From: Ruminococcaceae bacterium Marseille-P2935
Lineage (GTDB): Bacteria > Bacillota > Clostridia > Oscillospirales > Ruminococcaceae
Assembly: GCA_900104565.1 (NCBI GenBank)
Contig: LT629952.1
Coordinates: 991,604-1,055,603, forward strand
Direction: 5' to 3'
Length of the DNA: 64,000 nucleotides
How positions within the stretch are numbered: the stretch's first letter is position 1; the number at the start of each line of letters is the position of its first letter. The position numbers and the translations under genes were made by a program. The notes under the pieces were generated by a model that was not told the origin of the DNA, did not search any database, and saw only the letters and a program-made list of their open reading frames with translations. Shown here piece after piece: positions 35,371-43,454 of this stretch.

Positions 35371-36447
35371 TTATCCCTTGTTTTTCTCGATTAATACAAA
35401 AATAGGCGGGCAGTTAGGTCTATTAAAAAAGTCCTGCACCATAACGGTATACCGCTTAGAATCTACTCCGCGCAAATACTCCATAAGCGCGTCTTTTTCT
35501 TCGAAGCCGGAATCGCCTCCGTAGTAGATGCAAAGCGATACAAAGCCATCTTCTGTTATGATAGAAAGGGCAGCTTCTATTGCTGCAATGCTGCTCTCTT
35601 TTTTGGTAAATACAGCATGATTGCCGCCGGGAAGATACCCGAAATTAAAGATGACGCATTTTGCAGAACCAACATACTGGGTCATATTTTCGTGACTGTC
35701 TAAAATCACCTGGGCTTGGTCAGCATAACCTTCCCGTTCCAGCAGGGCCTGGGTACTTTTTACCGCCTCGGGCTGAACGTCAAACGCGTAAATTTGGCCT
35801 GCCGGGCCAGCCAGTTCACACAACAGCGCCGTGTCCTTTCCCCGGCCGGCTGTGGCGTCTACACAAACATCCCCTGGGCGAATATGCTCTTTCCAATAAG
35901 CATGCGCAAGTTTTAATGCGTTTTGCTCGGAATAACTGACTGATTGCCGTTTGAGAGGGACCTCAATTCCATAATACAGGTGGGAGCAGATATACCCACT
36001 CATGTCAACCACATCCGGCATAGTCCCCCAATGTTTAAACCCGCATTTTTCCAGCATACCCACACTGGCCAAATTATGGCTGAGCAGAACAGCAATTACA
36101 TGGTGAAAACCATAGCTTGGGGCGCATTCCAGCAAATAACGCAGCAGCGCTTCGCCTACACCTCTTCTACGTACATCTTTATGTACATAGTAGCTTACTT
36201 CTCCCGTACTCCGGAAGCCCTTTTTATTGGAATGATACTGATTAATGGAAGCCCAGCCAATGACCGAACCGTCCGATTCTGCAACAAAAATCGGGAACTT
36301 ATCCGCCGGATGTTCCTTCTTCATCCATTTGGCTCTTTCCTTCATTGACACAGGATTCATCTGGGCATTCCAACGTTCCTCAACCCCTTGGTTATAAATC
36401 GCTGTAATGGCCTCCAAATCTTTTTCTTCTGCCGGACGTATCCTCAT
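35371..36447 (-). CDS. GNAT acetyltransferase fused to MnmM/YtqB-type tRNA methyltransferase
   Basis: 358 residues; ATG 36447 follows GAGGTGA. Residues 1-165 are a GNAT domain of the phosphinothricin-acetyltransferase type with the acetyl-CoA motif RRRGVGEALL. Residues about 175-358 are a class I SAM methyltransferase of the YtqB (rRNA_methylase/MnmM) family, with VDATAGRGKDTALL and the family hallmark FNFGYLPGG. MnmM methylates nm5s2U34 of tRNAs in Gram-positive bacteria. The two are normally separate proteins; the GNAT partner may act on tRNA, on the same pathway or on an unrelated small molecule. Confidence 0.88.
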   Translation of the reverse strand: MRIRPAEEKDLEAITAIYNQGVEERWNAQMNPVSMKERAKWMKKEHPADKFPIFVAESDGSVIGWASINQYHSNKKGFRSTGEVSYYVHKDVRRRGVGEALLRYLLECAPSYGFHHVIAVLLSHNLASVGMLEKCGFKHWGTMPDVVDMSGYICSHLYYGIEVPLKRQSVSYSEQNALKLAHAYWKEHIRPGDVCVDATAGRGKDTALLCELAGPAGQIYAFDVQPEAVKSTQALLEREGYADQAQVILDSHENMTQYVGSAKCVIFNFGYLPGGNHAVFTKKESSIAAIEAALSIITEDGFVSLCIYYGGDSGFEEKDALMEYLRGVDSKRYTVMVQDFFNRPNCPPIFVLIEKNKG

Positions 36448-36604
36448 GCTGTTCACCTCATGGCATTATTTTTTGTAAAACCTGATTGGTTCGCGTATTT
36501 TGCTCGGCTACCGGTGGCAGCCACAGTTCTTATAAAAACTCATGCACACAAATATTCAGATGCGCAGTAGTACGTAAGTTTTGTTGCCGTTGCCTCCTGT
36601 CATT

Positions 36605-36931
36605 TTATTCCGCTTTCTTCCTCAGCAGTAAACCCAATCCAATTCCGCCCAGCGTAAGCGCCAGGTAAACCCAGGTATAAAATACGGCCGACTCATTATA
36701 GTAAAGAAAAGCCGAAGGAAGGAACAAGATTGGCAAAAATAAAAAATACCAGCAAAAACCATGCTTTGCTGTATATACCATACCACTGCCTAAACAGAAG
36801 GCGGGGTTAACCAACAGCAGCACAGCAATTACCCACCCCTTAGGCAGATGTAGCCAATAGGTAAACGGAAGCAAATAAAATACCGCCAGAAAGGTAGCAA
36901 AATACGGAATCAGCCTCTTGAATCTGTTCAT
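36605..36931 (-). CDS. Small four-helix membrane protein, unknown
   Basis: 108 residues from ATG 36931 with AGAGGAG upstream; the longer frame is not supported. Four hydrophobic segments with basic ends (MNRFKRL start, LLLRKKAE end) make it an integral membrane protein. I recognise no family. It is 157 bp upstream of the GNAT-MnmM gene on the same strand, without a terminator between, so co-transcription is possible. Confidence 0.7.
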   Translation of the reverse strand: MNRFKRLIPYFATFLAVFYLLPFTYWLHLPKGWVIAVLLLVNPAFCLGSGMVYTAKHGFCWYFLFLPILFLPSAFLYYNESAVFYTWVYLALTLGGIGLGLLLRKKAE

Positions 36932-37521
36932 TTTTCTCCTCTTTTCCCGGTAAATTAATTCATTTGCACCGGCAAGCGTTTCATCAGTAACAGCCCTTTT
37001 TTGGGGGTGCAGCTGCCTTTCATGAAATAATATTTTACCGCAACTGCCATGCCTTGGCTGCAAATAAACTGAAGCATCTTAAGCAGATTGTTCTTGCTGC
37101 AAAATGAAACGTAAATCGGGGGCTTTTCATTGCAGGTTCTGATAAGCACATTTTATGCTCTGTCTGCAACGCCGTTCCTATTCGTCACTCTAACCTGCGG
37201 AACGGGCTTTTAAGCAGATGCATGCCTGATCGTATGGTAAAAGCCGGCACCGGAATGGGTGTGTTTTCCCCGTCTCTAAACAGACGGCAAAAAGATTCAG
37301 CCGGCAGCTAACAAACCAGCGCTTAAAATTTTATGCTTCTTTGCGCTGTGCATTAGTTTGCCCTTTGCCTAAAGGTAAACTTTTCTTTTTCAAAAGAACA
37401 AGCGCCTTTTTCGTGCTAATGCGTATAAAACCGTTTATGGTATGCCTTTGTAGGTATCTTGTTCTTATTATATGCGTTCTTCGCCAGCGAATCAATTTAA
37501 AAAAATCGCTCATACGCCTGT
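36932..37521. other. Gene-free interval
   Basis: Only short frames without ribosome sites. No repeat, RNA or mobile element recognised. No clear terminator for the ABC-F gene ending at 37522 was found. Confidence 0.5.
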
Positions 37522-39087
37522 TTATAAAAAAAGGTATTGCGTTGCAATTTTTTCTAAAAACATTTGGTCATGCTCGACAAAAACCATGGTGGGGCAAGCT
37601 TTTAGTATTACCTCTTCAATTTGACTGCGGGAAAGAACATCTATATAATTTAGCGGCTCATCCCATATAAATAGCTGTGCAGGCTTGCAGAGGCTTGCAG
37701 CCAGAAGTACCTTTTTCTTCTGCCCCCCGCTGTAGTCCTCCATACTTTTTTCAAACTGTACCCGTGAAAAATCCAGCTTTCGCAAAATAGATTTGAACAA
37801 GCTTTCGTCTAGTTTATTGGCTTGGCAAAAGTCTGTCAGACCGCCTTTTAAAAAAGAGGTGTCCTGCGCCAGGTAGGAAATTTCTAATTTTCCCAGAATC
37901 AGGTTTCCATTATACCTAATATTTTCGCCCGCTAACAGCCGCAGCAAAGTTGATTTACCGCATCCATTACGCCCTATTACCGCCAGCCGTTCCCCTTCCT
38001 TAACCGTAAAGCTGACCGGTTCAAACAAAGGTTGGTTTCCTATAAAAGCGCTTAAATTCACCGCCTCAACGACCTTCTTTTTGGTGTATGGCAGCACATG
38101 CATTTTTAGAGGCGGGTTTTCTTCCACATTCTTTAAAAGCCCCAATTTTTCCTCCGCCGCTTTATTCTGGCGTGCTTCAATCGATTTTGCACGCTTCATC
38201 ATTTTAGCTGCTTTATGACCGACAAAGCCTTTATCGGCCGCACCAGTTTTTGATTTTTCTGTTTTGTCCGACCAGTTTTCGGCCCGTTTGGCGGCCTGTC
38301 GCAGGCGGACAATATCTTTTTTCAGCCGCTCATTCTGTTCTATCTCCATTTGGTCCTGTCTGGTTTTATTCACAAGCCAGCTGGAATAGTTGCCCCGCTG
38401 CACCTCGATGTTCCGGCGGTTAATACTTAAAATATGGTCCACCGATTCATCCAAAAATTTTCGGTCGTGTGAAACCAGGATAAACCCCTTTTTCCCGCTT
38501 AAATAGTTTGCCACTACCTGCCTGCCTTGCTGGTCCAGGTGGTTGGTTGGCTCATCAATCAGCAAAAAACGGTTCTTTTTTAAAAAAAGTGCCGCAAGCA
38601 TCAGTTTTACCTGCTCCCCGCCAGAAAGGCTGTTCCAGGACCGTTCCAGAGTATCCGGCGTTACTTTTAACTTTGCACTTTCCACTCGTATCCAGTCTTC
38701 CATTTCGTAGCCATCATGAGCAAGGTATGTTTCTAACACCTCGCCATACTCCCGCAAAGCGTTTTCTCCTTTGCTGTTAAGAGCTTGTTCCATCCGCTGT
38801 TCCCATATGCTGTAGGGTGCAATCATATCTTTAACCGTCTGCAGAGTGTTTTTCTTTTCTGCCGGGGCTTCAAACGGAAAGTATTCAAAAGCAGCCGCAG
38901 CTGTAATGGTCCCGCTATAAGGGTATTTCCCTTGCAGCAGCCTTAAAAAAGTGGTTTTCCCCCGTCCGTTGCGGCCAATCAACCCCAGCCTCCAGTCTGT
39001 ATCAATTTGAAAAGAAACCGATTCAAAAATTGGTTCAAAGCTGCTTTCGTAGGAAAAGGAAAGATTTTGAATATCAATCAGGGACAT
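37522..39087 (-). CDS. ABC-F ATPase, Lsa-like ribosomal protection protein
   Basis: 521 residues from ATG 39087 with AAGGAGG nine bases upstream. Two ATPase domains without membrane segments: Walker A GRNGRGKTTFL and GRNGCGKSTLL, signatures LSGGEQVK and YSGGQKKK, and a charged inter-domain linker (about 235-310). The C-terminal end PTMVFVEHDQMFLEKIAT resembles the Lsa family, which displaces lincosamides, streptogramin A and pleuromutilins from the ribosome. Resistance is inferred, not proven. A consensus promoter, leader ORF and terminator upstream (39154-39363) strongly support antibiotic-inducible control. Confidence 0.9.
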   Translation of the reverse strand: MSLIDIQNLSFSYESSFEPIFESVSFQIDTDWRLGLIGRNGRGKTTFLRLLQGKYPYSGTITAAAAFEYFPFEAPAEKKNTLQTVKDMIAPYSIWEQRMEQALNSKGENALREYGEVLETYLAHDGYEMEDWIRVESAKLKVTPDTLERSWNSLSGGEQVKLMLAALFLKKNRFLLIDEPTNHLDQQGRQVVANYLSGKKGFILVSHDRKFLDESVDHILSINRRNIEVQRGNYSSWLVNKTRQDQMEIEQNERLKKDIVRLRQAAKRAENWSDKTEKSKTGAADKGFVGHKAAKMMKRAKSIEARQNKAAEEKLGLLKNVEENPPLKMHVLPYTKKKVVEAVNLSAFIGNQPLFEPVSFTVKEGERLAVIGRNGCGKSTLLRLLAGENIRYNGNLILGKLEISYLAQDTSFLKGGLTDFCQANKLDESLFKSILRKLDFSRVQFEKSMEDYSGGQKKKVLLAASLCKPAQLFIWDEPLNYIDVLSRSQIEEVILKACPTMVFVEHDQMFLEKIATQYLFL

Positions 39088-39153
39088 CTGGTGCAACCTC
39101 CTTAAGGCGCGGCGCTGTTTATGTCCCCAGGCAATTTATTCCCTGCAAAAGTA

Positions 39154-39190
39154 AACAAAAAACCGCAGGACGGATTTACCCCCCTGCGGT
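39154..39190 (-). terminator. Attenuator terminator of the ABC-F gene
   Basis: Minus strand ACCGCAGG...CCTGCGGTT followed by T6. Its 5' arm is made of the last codons of the leader ORF, so leader translation can control its folding. Confidence 0.9.
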
Positions 39191-39262
39191 ACAAAACCGT
39201 AAGCAGAAAAGCAAAACCTTTTTCTTGCCCGTGGCAACACAAACAAAGCGCCTGATGCGCAT
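39176..39262 (-). CDS. Leader peptide of the ABC-F attenuator (28 residues)
   Basis: ATG 39262 to TAA 39176. The peptide starts MRIRRFVCVATGKKK and ends CTAGG. The first codons sit in a long hairpin (AACACAAA/TTTGTGTT), and codons 12-15 (GCAAGAAAAA) can pair with TTTTTCTTGC upstream of the ORF; the last four codons form the terminator arm. Ribosome stalling early in the ORF would change which helix forms. The Arg-x-Arg start recalls macrolide-arrest leaders containing Arg-Leu-Arg. No strong ribosome site is visible before the ATG. Confidence 0.75.
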   Translation of the reverse strand: MRIRRFVCVATGKKKVLLFCLRFCTAGG

Positions 39263-39334
39263 CTCGTTTTGTGTTCCAAGTTCTAGCAAGAAAAATGCTT
39301 CACGTTTCCAGCTCCTATCTATTGATTTGCCCTA

Positions 39335-39363
39335 ATTATAGGACAGTATTTCTTAATTGTCAA
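39335..39363 (-). promoter_or_regulatory. Consensus SigA promoter for the ABC-F leader RNA
   Basis: Minus strand: TTGACA, 17-bp spacer, TATAAT, a perfect match. It gives a leader of about 240 nt, as expected for a gene kept off by attenuation rather than by weak initiation. Confidence 0.9.
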
Positions 39364-39411
39364 ACGGCCAAAAGTCGTTCCGTTAACTTCACCATGCATA
39401 CGGTTTCTATA

Positions 39412-40347
39412 TTAACGGAACAGACCCTTTTTCTTTAAAATCAGACCCGCAACAGCAGTAATGACAGCTGCCAATGTAATGGGAAACCAGCCGTTATCAA
39501 GCGGCAGATAGCTGACATTCATTCCGTAGTAGCTAAATACAATCGTCGGAATAGCCATACAAATGGTCAAAGAGGTAAGTACCTTCATTACAATGTTCAG
39601 GTTGTTGGAAATAACCGAAGCGAAGGCATCCATTGTACCGGAAAGAATACTGGAATAGATATTACACATTTCAATTGCCTGCTTAATTTCGATCAGTACA
39701 TCCTCCAGCATATCCTGGTCATCTTCGTACAGCTTGATAATACGGCCACGGAGGATTTTTTCCAACGTTATTTCGTTGGATTTTAAAGAAGTTGAAAAAT
39801 AAACAAGGGATTTTTCCAGCCCCAGCAGCTGGATCAGTTCTTTATTCTTCATAGATTTATGCAGCTGCTGCTCAGTCATGGAAGAAATTTTGTCAATTTG
39901 TTTGAGGTACTGCAGGTACCGCATGGCTACCCTTAATAATAACAGCAGCAAAAAACGGGTTTTCAGGTGAGTGGGTACATTCTTAACCAGACCATCCGCC
40001 AATTCGCTGATAACAGGATTAGCCCGCACACTAATAGTAATAATATGTTTATCGGTTAAAATAATACCGATTGGCATAGTGGAATAGATGATGGTTTTTT
40101 CATCTTCCTGTTTTTCTGCAGTTGGAACGTCCACAATTACCAGTGTCTGGCCATTGTCCTCCGTTTCAATATGAGAAGATTCCTCTTCATCCAGCGCTGA
40201 GCGGACAAAATCCAGCTCAATTCCCACCGTACCGGTTAAAAATTCCACCTCTTCTTCGGTAGGGCTTACTGCACAAACCCAGCAGTTATCTTCCAGCTCC
40301 TCCAGCTTTGTCAGCCGGCCATTTATTGTTTTATAAAAATTAATCAT
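39412..40347 (-). CDS. corA: CorA-family magnesium/divalent cation transporter
   Basis: 311 residues. CorA forms a pentameric Mg2+ (or Co2+/Ni2+/Zn2+) channel. A long soluble alpha/beta and helical N-terminal part precedes two C-terminal membrane helices (about 250-272 and 285-305), with the signature YGMN in the loop between (VFSYYGMNVSYLP). ATG has AAAGGGG seven bases upstream; this site can be masked by a hairpin with CCCCT of the preceding leader ORF. The leader 40363-40437 ends 15 bp before the gene. Confidence 0.95.
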   Translation of the reverse strand: MINFYKTINGRLTKLEELEDNCWVCAVSPTEEEVEFLTGTVGIELDFVRSALDEEESSHIETEDNGQTLVIVDVPTAEKQEDEKTIIYSTMPIGIILTDKHIITISVRANPVISELADGLVKNVPTHLKTRFLLLLLLRVAMRYLQYLKQIDKISSMTEQQLHKSMKNKELIQLLGLEKSLVYFSTSLKSNEITLEKILRGRIIKLYEDDQDMLEDVLIEIKQAIEMCNIYSSILSGTMDAFASVISNNLNIVMKVLTSLTICMAIPTIVFSYYGMNVSYLPLDNGWFPITLAAVITAVAGLILKKKGLFR

Positions 40348-40362
40348 GCATTTTCCCCTTTC

Positions 40363-40437
40363 TCAGGGGCGCACCTGCATGGCTCCCCTGACTAGAATAA
40401 GTTGAATTAAGTAAGTACTTCCAGGGTCAGGGTTCAC
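40363..40437 (-). CDS. Leader peptide MNPDP... upstream of corA (24 residues)
   Basis: GTG 40437 has a strong GGAGGTGG five bases upstream and ends at TGA 40363. The peptide starts MNPDPGSTYLIQLILV. An acidic/proline start like this (compare Met-Glu-Pro-Asp-Pro of MgtL) is known to destabilise ribosomes when Mg2+ is low. Three exclusive helices are visible: 40386-40392 with 40426-40432; 40385-40390 with 40364-40369; 40365-40369 with 40355-40359, the last covering the corA ribosome site. A Mg2+-sensing translational switch is inferred. Confidence 0.7.
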   Translation of the reverse strand: MNPDPGSTYLIQLILVRGAMQVRP

Positions 40438-40591
40438 TGTTTCCACCTCCAAATGCGTTTTGCATCTAAAATTTTTAGAATACTCCATAAGATGATACAA
40501 CCGTTTGTTTTTGACCGGTTACCCGCCTTGTGCCAAAAGGGCCACTAGGGGAACACTTCACTTTGGTTGTTTGGATTATAACTACCTCAAA

Positions 40592-40775
40592 TATTATACC
40601 ATGAACAGAAGTGTGAATGGTATAATTGGCCATTGCCGTATGGCAGGCCGTAGAAATACGTATAATAAGCGCTTTGCGGTTATTATACCATAAACAGAAG
40701 TGTGAATGGCTATTGGGCGCTTGTCGGCCTGGCCATGAAAGTATAATAACTGCCTAGCAGTTATTATACCATAAA
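40592..40775. repeat. Three-copy interspersed palindromic repeat
   Basis: TATTATACCATRAA recurs at 40592, 40681 and 40762; the first two copies continue identically through ACAGAAGTGTGAATGG. Copies two and three are each preceded by a hairpin whose arms start GTATAATAA (40660-40688 and 40741-40769, the latter with perfect 13-bp arms). Unit spacing is about 81-89 bp. It looks like a small non-coding repeat family. Confidence 0.75.
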
Positions 40776-41170
40776 ACGGTAAAAATTCAACAGAACCTTT
40801 CGATTTCGCGTTAAATCGGGAACTATTCACCTTAATCGCATGATAAATGCAAAAATTACAAGTATTTTAGCGAATACGGCTCAATACCAAATAATATCCA
40901 TCTTTTTCATCCATTATTCTGCCCGAATATCTCTAGTATATCAACGGCATTTTTCGGAATAGTAACATGGAAAAGCTTTTTTTCAGTTACAATGTGGTAG
41001 GCTGGCATCGAAAAATAATAGCTACTGTACTATACGATTGCCTGCTTTTTTGCCACAACAGCTAAACTTTGATTTAAATTTAAGTTTTTTAAGCTGTACA
41101 GTATCTGTATTACAGAAAAAAACTGTCGTCTTAGAAGGCGGCAACACCTTGTTTTGACAGGAGGCAAACT
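40776..41170. other. Gene-free interval before the 175-residue ORF
   Basis: A+T-rich and without genes. It must hold the promoter of the gene at 41171, but I cannot choose one with confidence; a CTGTACAG palindrome lies at about 41095-41102. Confidence 0.4.
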
Positions 41171-41698
41171 ATGATCAGTGTAATTGTTGTGGGAAAGAAC
41201 AGCGGTATTTCATTAGATCGATTAAAGCAGTCTTTTCACTGCAAAAAAAATATCTGGCAGTTTGATGAAAACCGGGTTGCCATGAACAATCTGCCTCCAG
41301 ATATTTTGCTCATGCGATGCAAAAGACCTGCCCAGCTTTTTCTTACCCGTTCTATTTTAGTGGTAGATACCGACCCGCCGGAGTCCCCATGTTCTTTGAC
41401 TGGTGAATATATTGCCATTGTACGCTCAGACCATACAGCCGGACTGGACTTTTTATCAAATCAAAAAATTCCTGCAATTACTTGCGGGCGATCGCCTCAG
41501 GACACCATAACGCTTTCCAGCTTCACCGAAGACAGCGCCGTAGTTTGCGTGCAGCGTCCTATTTGTACCTTAGGTGGAAAAACGATAGAACCTTCTGAAT
41601 TTCCATTGTGCGACTATACCAACACCGATCCCTTTTCCATTATGGCAAACACCGCAATTTTATTGCTATGCGACTGTCCGCCGTCCGGTGTTCAATAA
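41171..41698 (+). CDS. Conserved-looking hypothetical protein
   Basis: 175 residues; ATG with AGGAGG at good spacing. I do not recognise it. The start MISVIVVGKNSG and alternating hydrophobic strands (ILVVDTD, YIAIVRSD, IPAITCG) suggest an alpha/beta Rossmann-like fold. There are eight Cys, mainly in the C-terminal half, with no simple CxxC pair, and no signal peptide or membrane helix. It lies 130 bp upstream of the spore-protein gene, so a role in sporulation is possible but not shown. Confidence 0.75.
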   Translation: MISVIVVGKNSGISLDRLKQSFHCKKNIWQFDENRVAMNNLPPDILLMRCKRPAQLFLTRSILVVDTDPPESPCSLTGEYIAIVRSDHTAGLDFLSNQKIPAITCGRSPQDTITLSSFTEDSAVVCVQRPICTLGGKTIEPSEFPLCDYTNTDPFSIMANTAILLLCDCPPSGVQ

Positions 41699-41829
41699 TT
41701 TTTCACCGGTATTTGGCAGCGGCTTTTACAAAAATTAGCATTCATAAACCAGAACACCATGCCTATAATAATACTGCAAACGCAAATTGGAACAATTAAA
41801 TTTTAAAAAAATGAGGAGTGTAATTTATT

Positions 41830-42021
41830 ATGTCTAGCAACAAAATTGTCGTTCCTGCAGCTAAAGAAGCTATGGAAAAGTTCAAAATGGAAGCTGCTAA
41901 CGAAGTAGGCGTTAGCCTGAAACAGGGTTATAACGGCGACCTGACTTCGAAACAGGCAGGCTCTATCGGTGGACAGATGGTTAAGAAAATGATCGAGTCC
42001 TACGAGAACTCCATTAAGTAG
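41830..42021 (+). CDS. Alpha/beta-type small acid-soluble spore protein
   Basis: 63 residues; ribosome site GAGGAGTG. These proteins coat and protect DNA in dormant spores and are degraded by the GPR protease at germination. Family signature seen: KFKMEAANEVGVSLKQGYNG (GPR cleavage region) then LTSKQAGSIGGQMVKKMIE. Expression would be SigG-dependent in the forespore; I could not fix the promoter. It shows that the organism, or a recent ancestor, forms spores. A good terminator follows. Confidence 0.97.
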   Translation: MSSNKIVVPAAKEAMEKFKMEAANEVGVSLKQGYNGDLTSKQAGSIGGQMVKKMIESYENSIK

Positions 42022-42039
42022 TCAAATTTATAATAAAAA

Positions 42040-42071
42040 CCGGGACTGCAAATGCGGCCCCGGTTTTTTTA
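42040..42071 (+). terminator. Terminator of the SASP gene
   Basis: CCGGGACTGC-AAAT-GCGGCCCCGG, imperfect stem, followed by T7. Confidence 0.88.
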
Positions 42072-42182
42072 GTAACAATTCTTTTGATTTACTGCACATA
42101 GACCGGGTCAGTACTTGAGCTTAGGATTGGTTGAAAAAAGCTCACACTCTTTACATAAAATACGACGCTTTTCAGAAATATT

Positions 42183-42833
42183 TTATTTCAGCAAAAACTC
42201 TTCCATTTCCGCTACATTTGCAGTAGCAAGCACATGTGGGAACTGCATAATCTCTTCTGCATTATTAAAGCCGCCGCCATAATAAACGCCAATAAAATCT
42301 ACGCCGGCATCCCGGGCGCCAATAGCATCTCCGGCGCTGTCCCCAATCATTACCGTCGTTTCCGGACTGCTTGTGGTTTTTTCCATTGCCTCTTCAATCA
42401 GCTGGGCTTTGGTCAGCTGGGTGTATTCCCCAGGGGCGGCAATATAGTCGAAATAGCAATCTATATGAAAATGCTTTAAGGCAAACAGAACAAAAGGTTT
42501 AAATTTCATACTGGCAATTCCAAGTTTACAGCCTTTGTTCTTTAAGTTTTGCAGCATACTTTCCATTCCATCAAAAGCCCTGGCTTCATAAATTCCCTTG
42601 GTTTCATACCTGCTTCGGTAAATATGAATAGCCTGGGCAGTCTCCTGTTCGTTCATATGACAAAATTTGGAGAACGCCTGGCTAAGCACCGGACCAATAA
42701 ATTTTCGTTCCACATCTGGCGGCAACTGGGGGCGTTTCATCTGCTCCATAGTGTAGCGAATACTTTTAATGATTCCCTCACTGGTATCAACCGTAGTACC
42801 ATCCATATCTAAAATAACCGTTTGATATTTCAT
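42183..42833 (-). CDS. HAD-family hydrolase (phosphoglycolate phosphatase-like)
   Basis: 216 residues from ATG 42833 (CGGAGG upstream). Phosphatase of the haloacid dehalogenase superfamily, Gph/PGP-like with a helical cap. Motif I VILDMDGTTVDTSEG (nucleophile Asp), motif II GIASMK (Ser), a Lys in LTKAQLIEEA, and motif IV MIGDSAGDAIGARDAG are all present. The usual second motif I residue pattern DxDGT is intact. Substrate cannot be read from sequence; phosphoglycolate or a nucleotide or sugar phosphate are options. A separate single gene. Confidence 0.9.
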   Translation of the reverse strand: MKYQTVILDMDGTTVDTSEGIIKSIRYTMEQMKRPQLPPDVERKFIGPVLSQAFSKFCHMNEQETAQAIHIYRSRYETKGIYEARAFDGMESMLQNLKNKGCKLGIASMKFKPFVLFALKHFHIDCYFDYIAAPGEYTQLTKAQLIEEAMEKTTSSPETTVMIGDSAGDAIGARDAGVDFIGVYYGGGFNNAEEIMQFPHVLATANVAEMEEFLLK

Positions 42834-43156
42834 GATTTCCTCCGTTCCTGTTTTGGGTAAAGCAACTTTTATTCCAATATCGTGCAGCTGCCGGTTTTGA
42901 TTTTCAGAAAATGAACCTGCACAAAATATCATGATTGCTGTTGTAATAATCATACCATAATTTTCCCCAGGTGAAAACCGCAGACGCCAGATAAAACGGA
43001 TTTCGTGCTTTTACGCAAGGATTTATTCAATTTCTGCCGCATATAGGGCTGGATCGCTAAAAGTAAATATAACAGTTCCAACTGCTCTCAGTTTAACTGG
43101 AGCCCATCCTGACTGTTCAGCAAACAAAAAACTGAGCCAGTAATTGGCCCAGCTTT

Positions 43157-43333
43157 TTAATCAAAATTTACTTTTTTTAATATTAATGCCCCATCTTTAA
43201 TGTGAAACTGTACTTTATCGTGAGAATTTAGTTTTAAATAGCGCCTAATATCAACCGGAATTGCAACCCGGCCCAACTCATCAATGGAACGAATGAACCC
43301 GCTTTTTTCTAAATCCATATAAAATAAATCCAT
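43157..43333 (-). CDS. AbrB/MazE-like DNA-binding protein
   Basis: 58 residues from ATG 43333, with AAGGGTGA upstream. The swapped-hairpin (SpoVT/AbrB) fold is recognisable in SIDELGRVAIPVDIRRYLKL followed by a short beta region (DKVQFHIKDGALILKK). It could be a transition-state-type regulator or an antitoxin; no toxin gene is adjacent. It is divergent from an XRE-type regulator, with near-consensus promoters back to back. Confidence 0.85.
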   Translation of the reverse strand: MDLFYMDLEKSGFIRSIDELGRVAIPVDIRRYLKLNSHDKVQFHIKDGALILKKVNFD

Positions 43334-43350
43334 CAAATTCACCCTTTTTT

Positions 43351-43379
43351 ATTATAAACAACATAAAAATCATTGTCAA
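43351..43379 (-). promoter_or_regulatory. Consensus SigA promoter for the AbrB-like gene
   Basis: Minus strand: TTGACA, 17-bp spacer, TATAAT. The -35 is part of the inverted repeat ATTGT-CA-ACAAT (43373-43384), a possible operator. Confidence 0.85.
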
Positions 43380-43394
43380 CAATTCATTATACTT

Positions 43395-43424
43395 TTGTTA
43401 GATAGTTTTTGCCATGGTTATACT
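43395..43424 (+). promoter_or_regulatory. SigA-type promoter for the XRE regulator
   Basis: TTGTTA, 18-bp spacer, TATACT. It lies across the first codons of the longest frame, so the gene must start further on (TTG 43455). Confidence 0.65.
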
Positions 43425-43454
43425 ATACTTATAAAAAAGGAGGGAACGGACGTT

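Noticed and set aside
40348-40500. M-box Mg2+ riboswitch upstream of corA
   Set aside because: The leader is too short and lacks the M-box core; the uORF and short helices explain the region better.
40592-40775. CRISPR array
   Set aside because: Only three unequal copies with hairpins, non-uniform spacing, and no cas genes.
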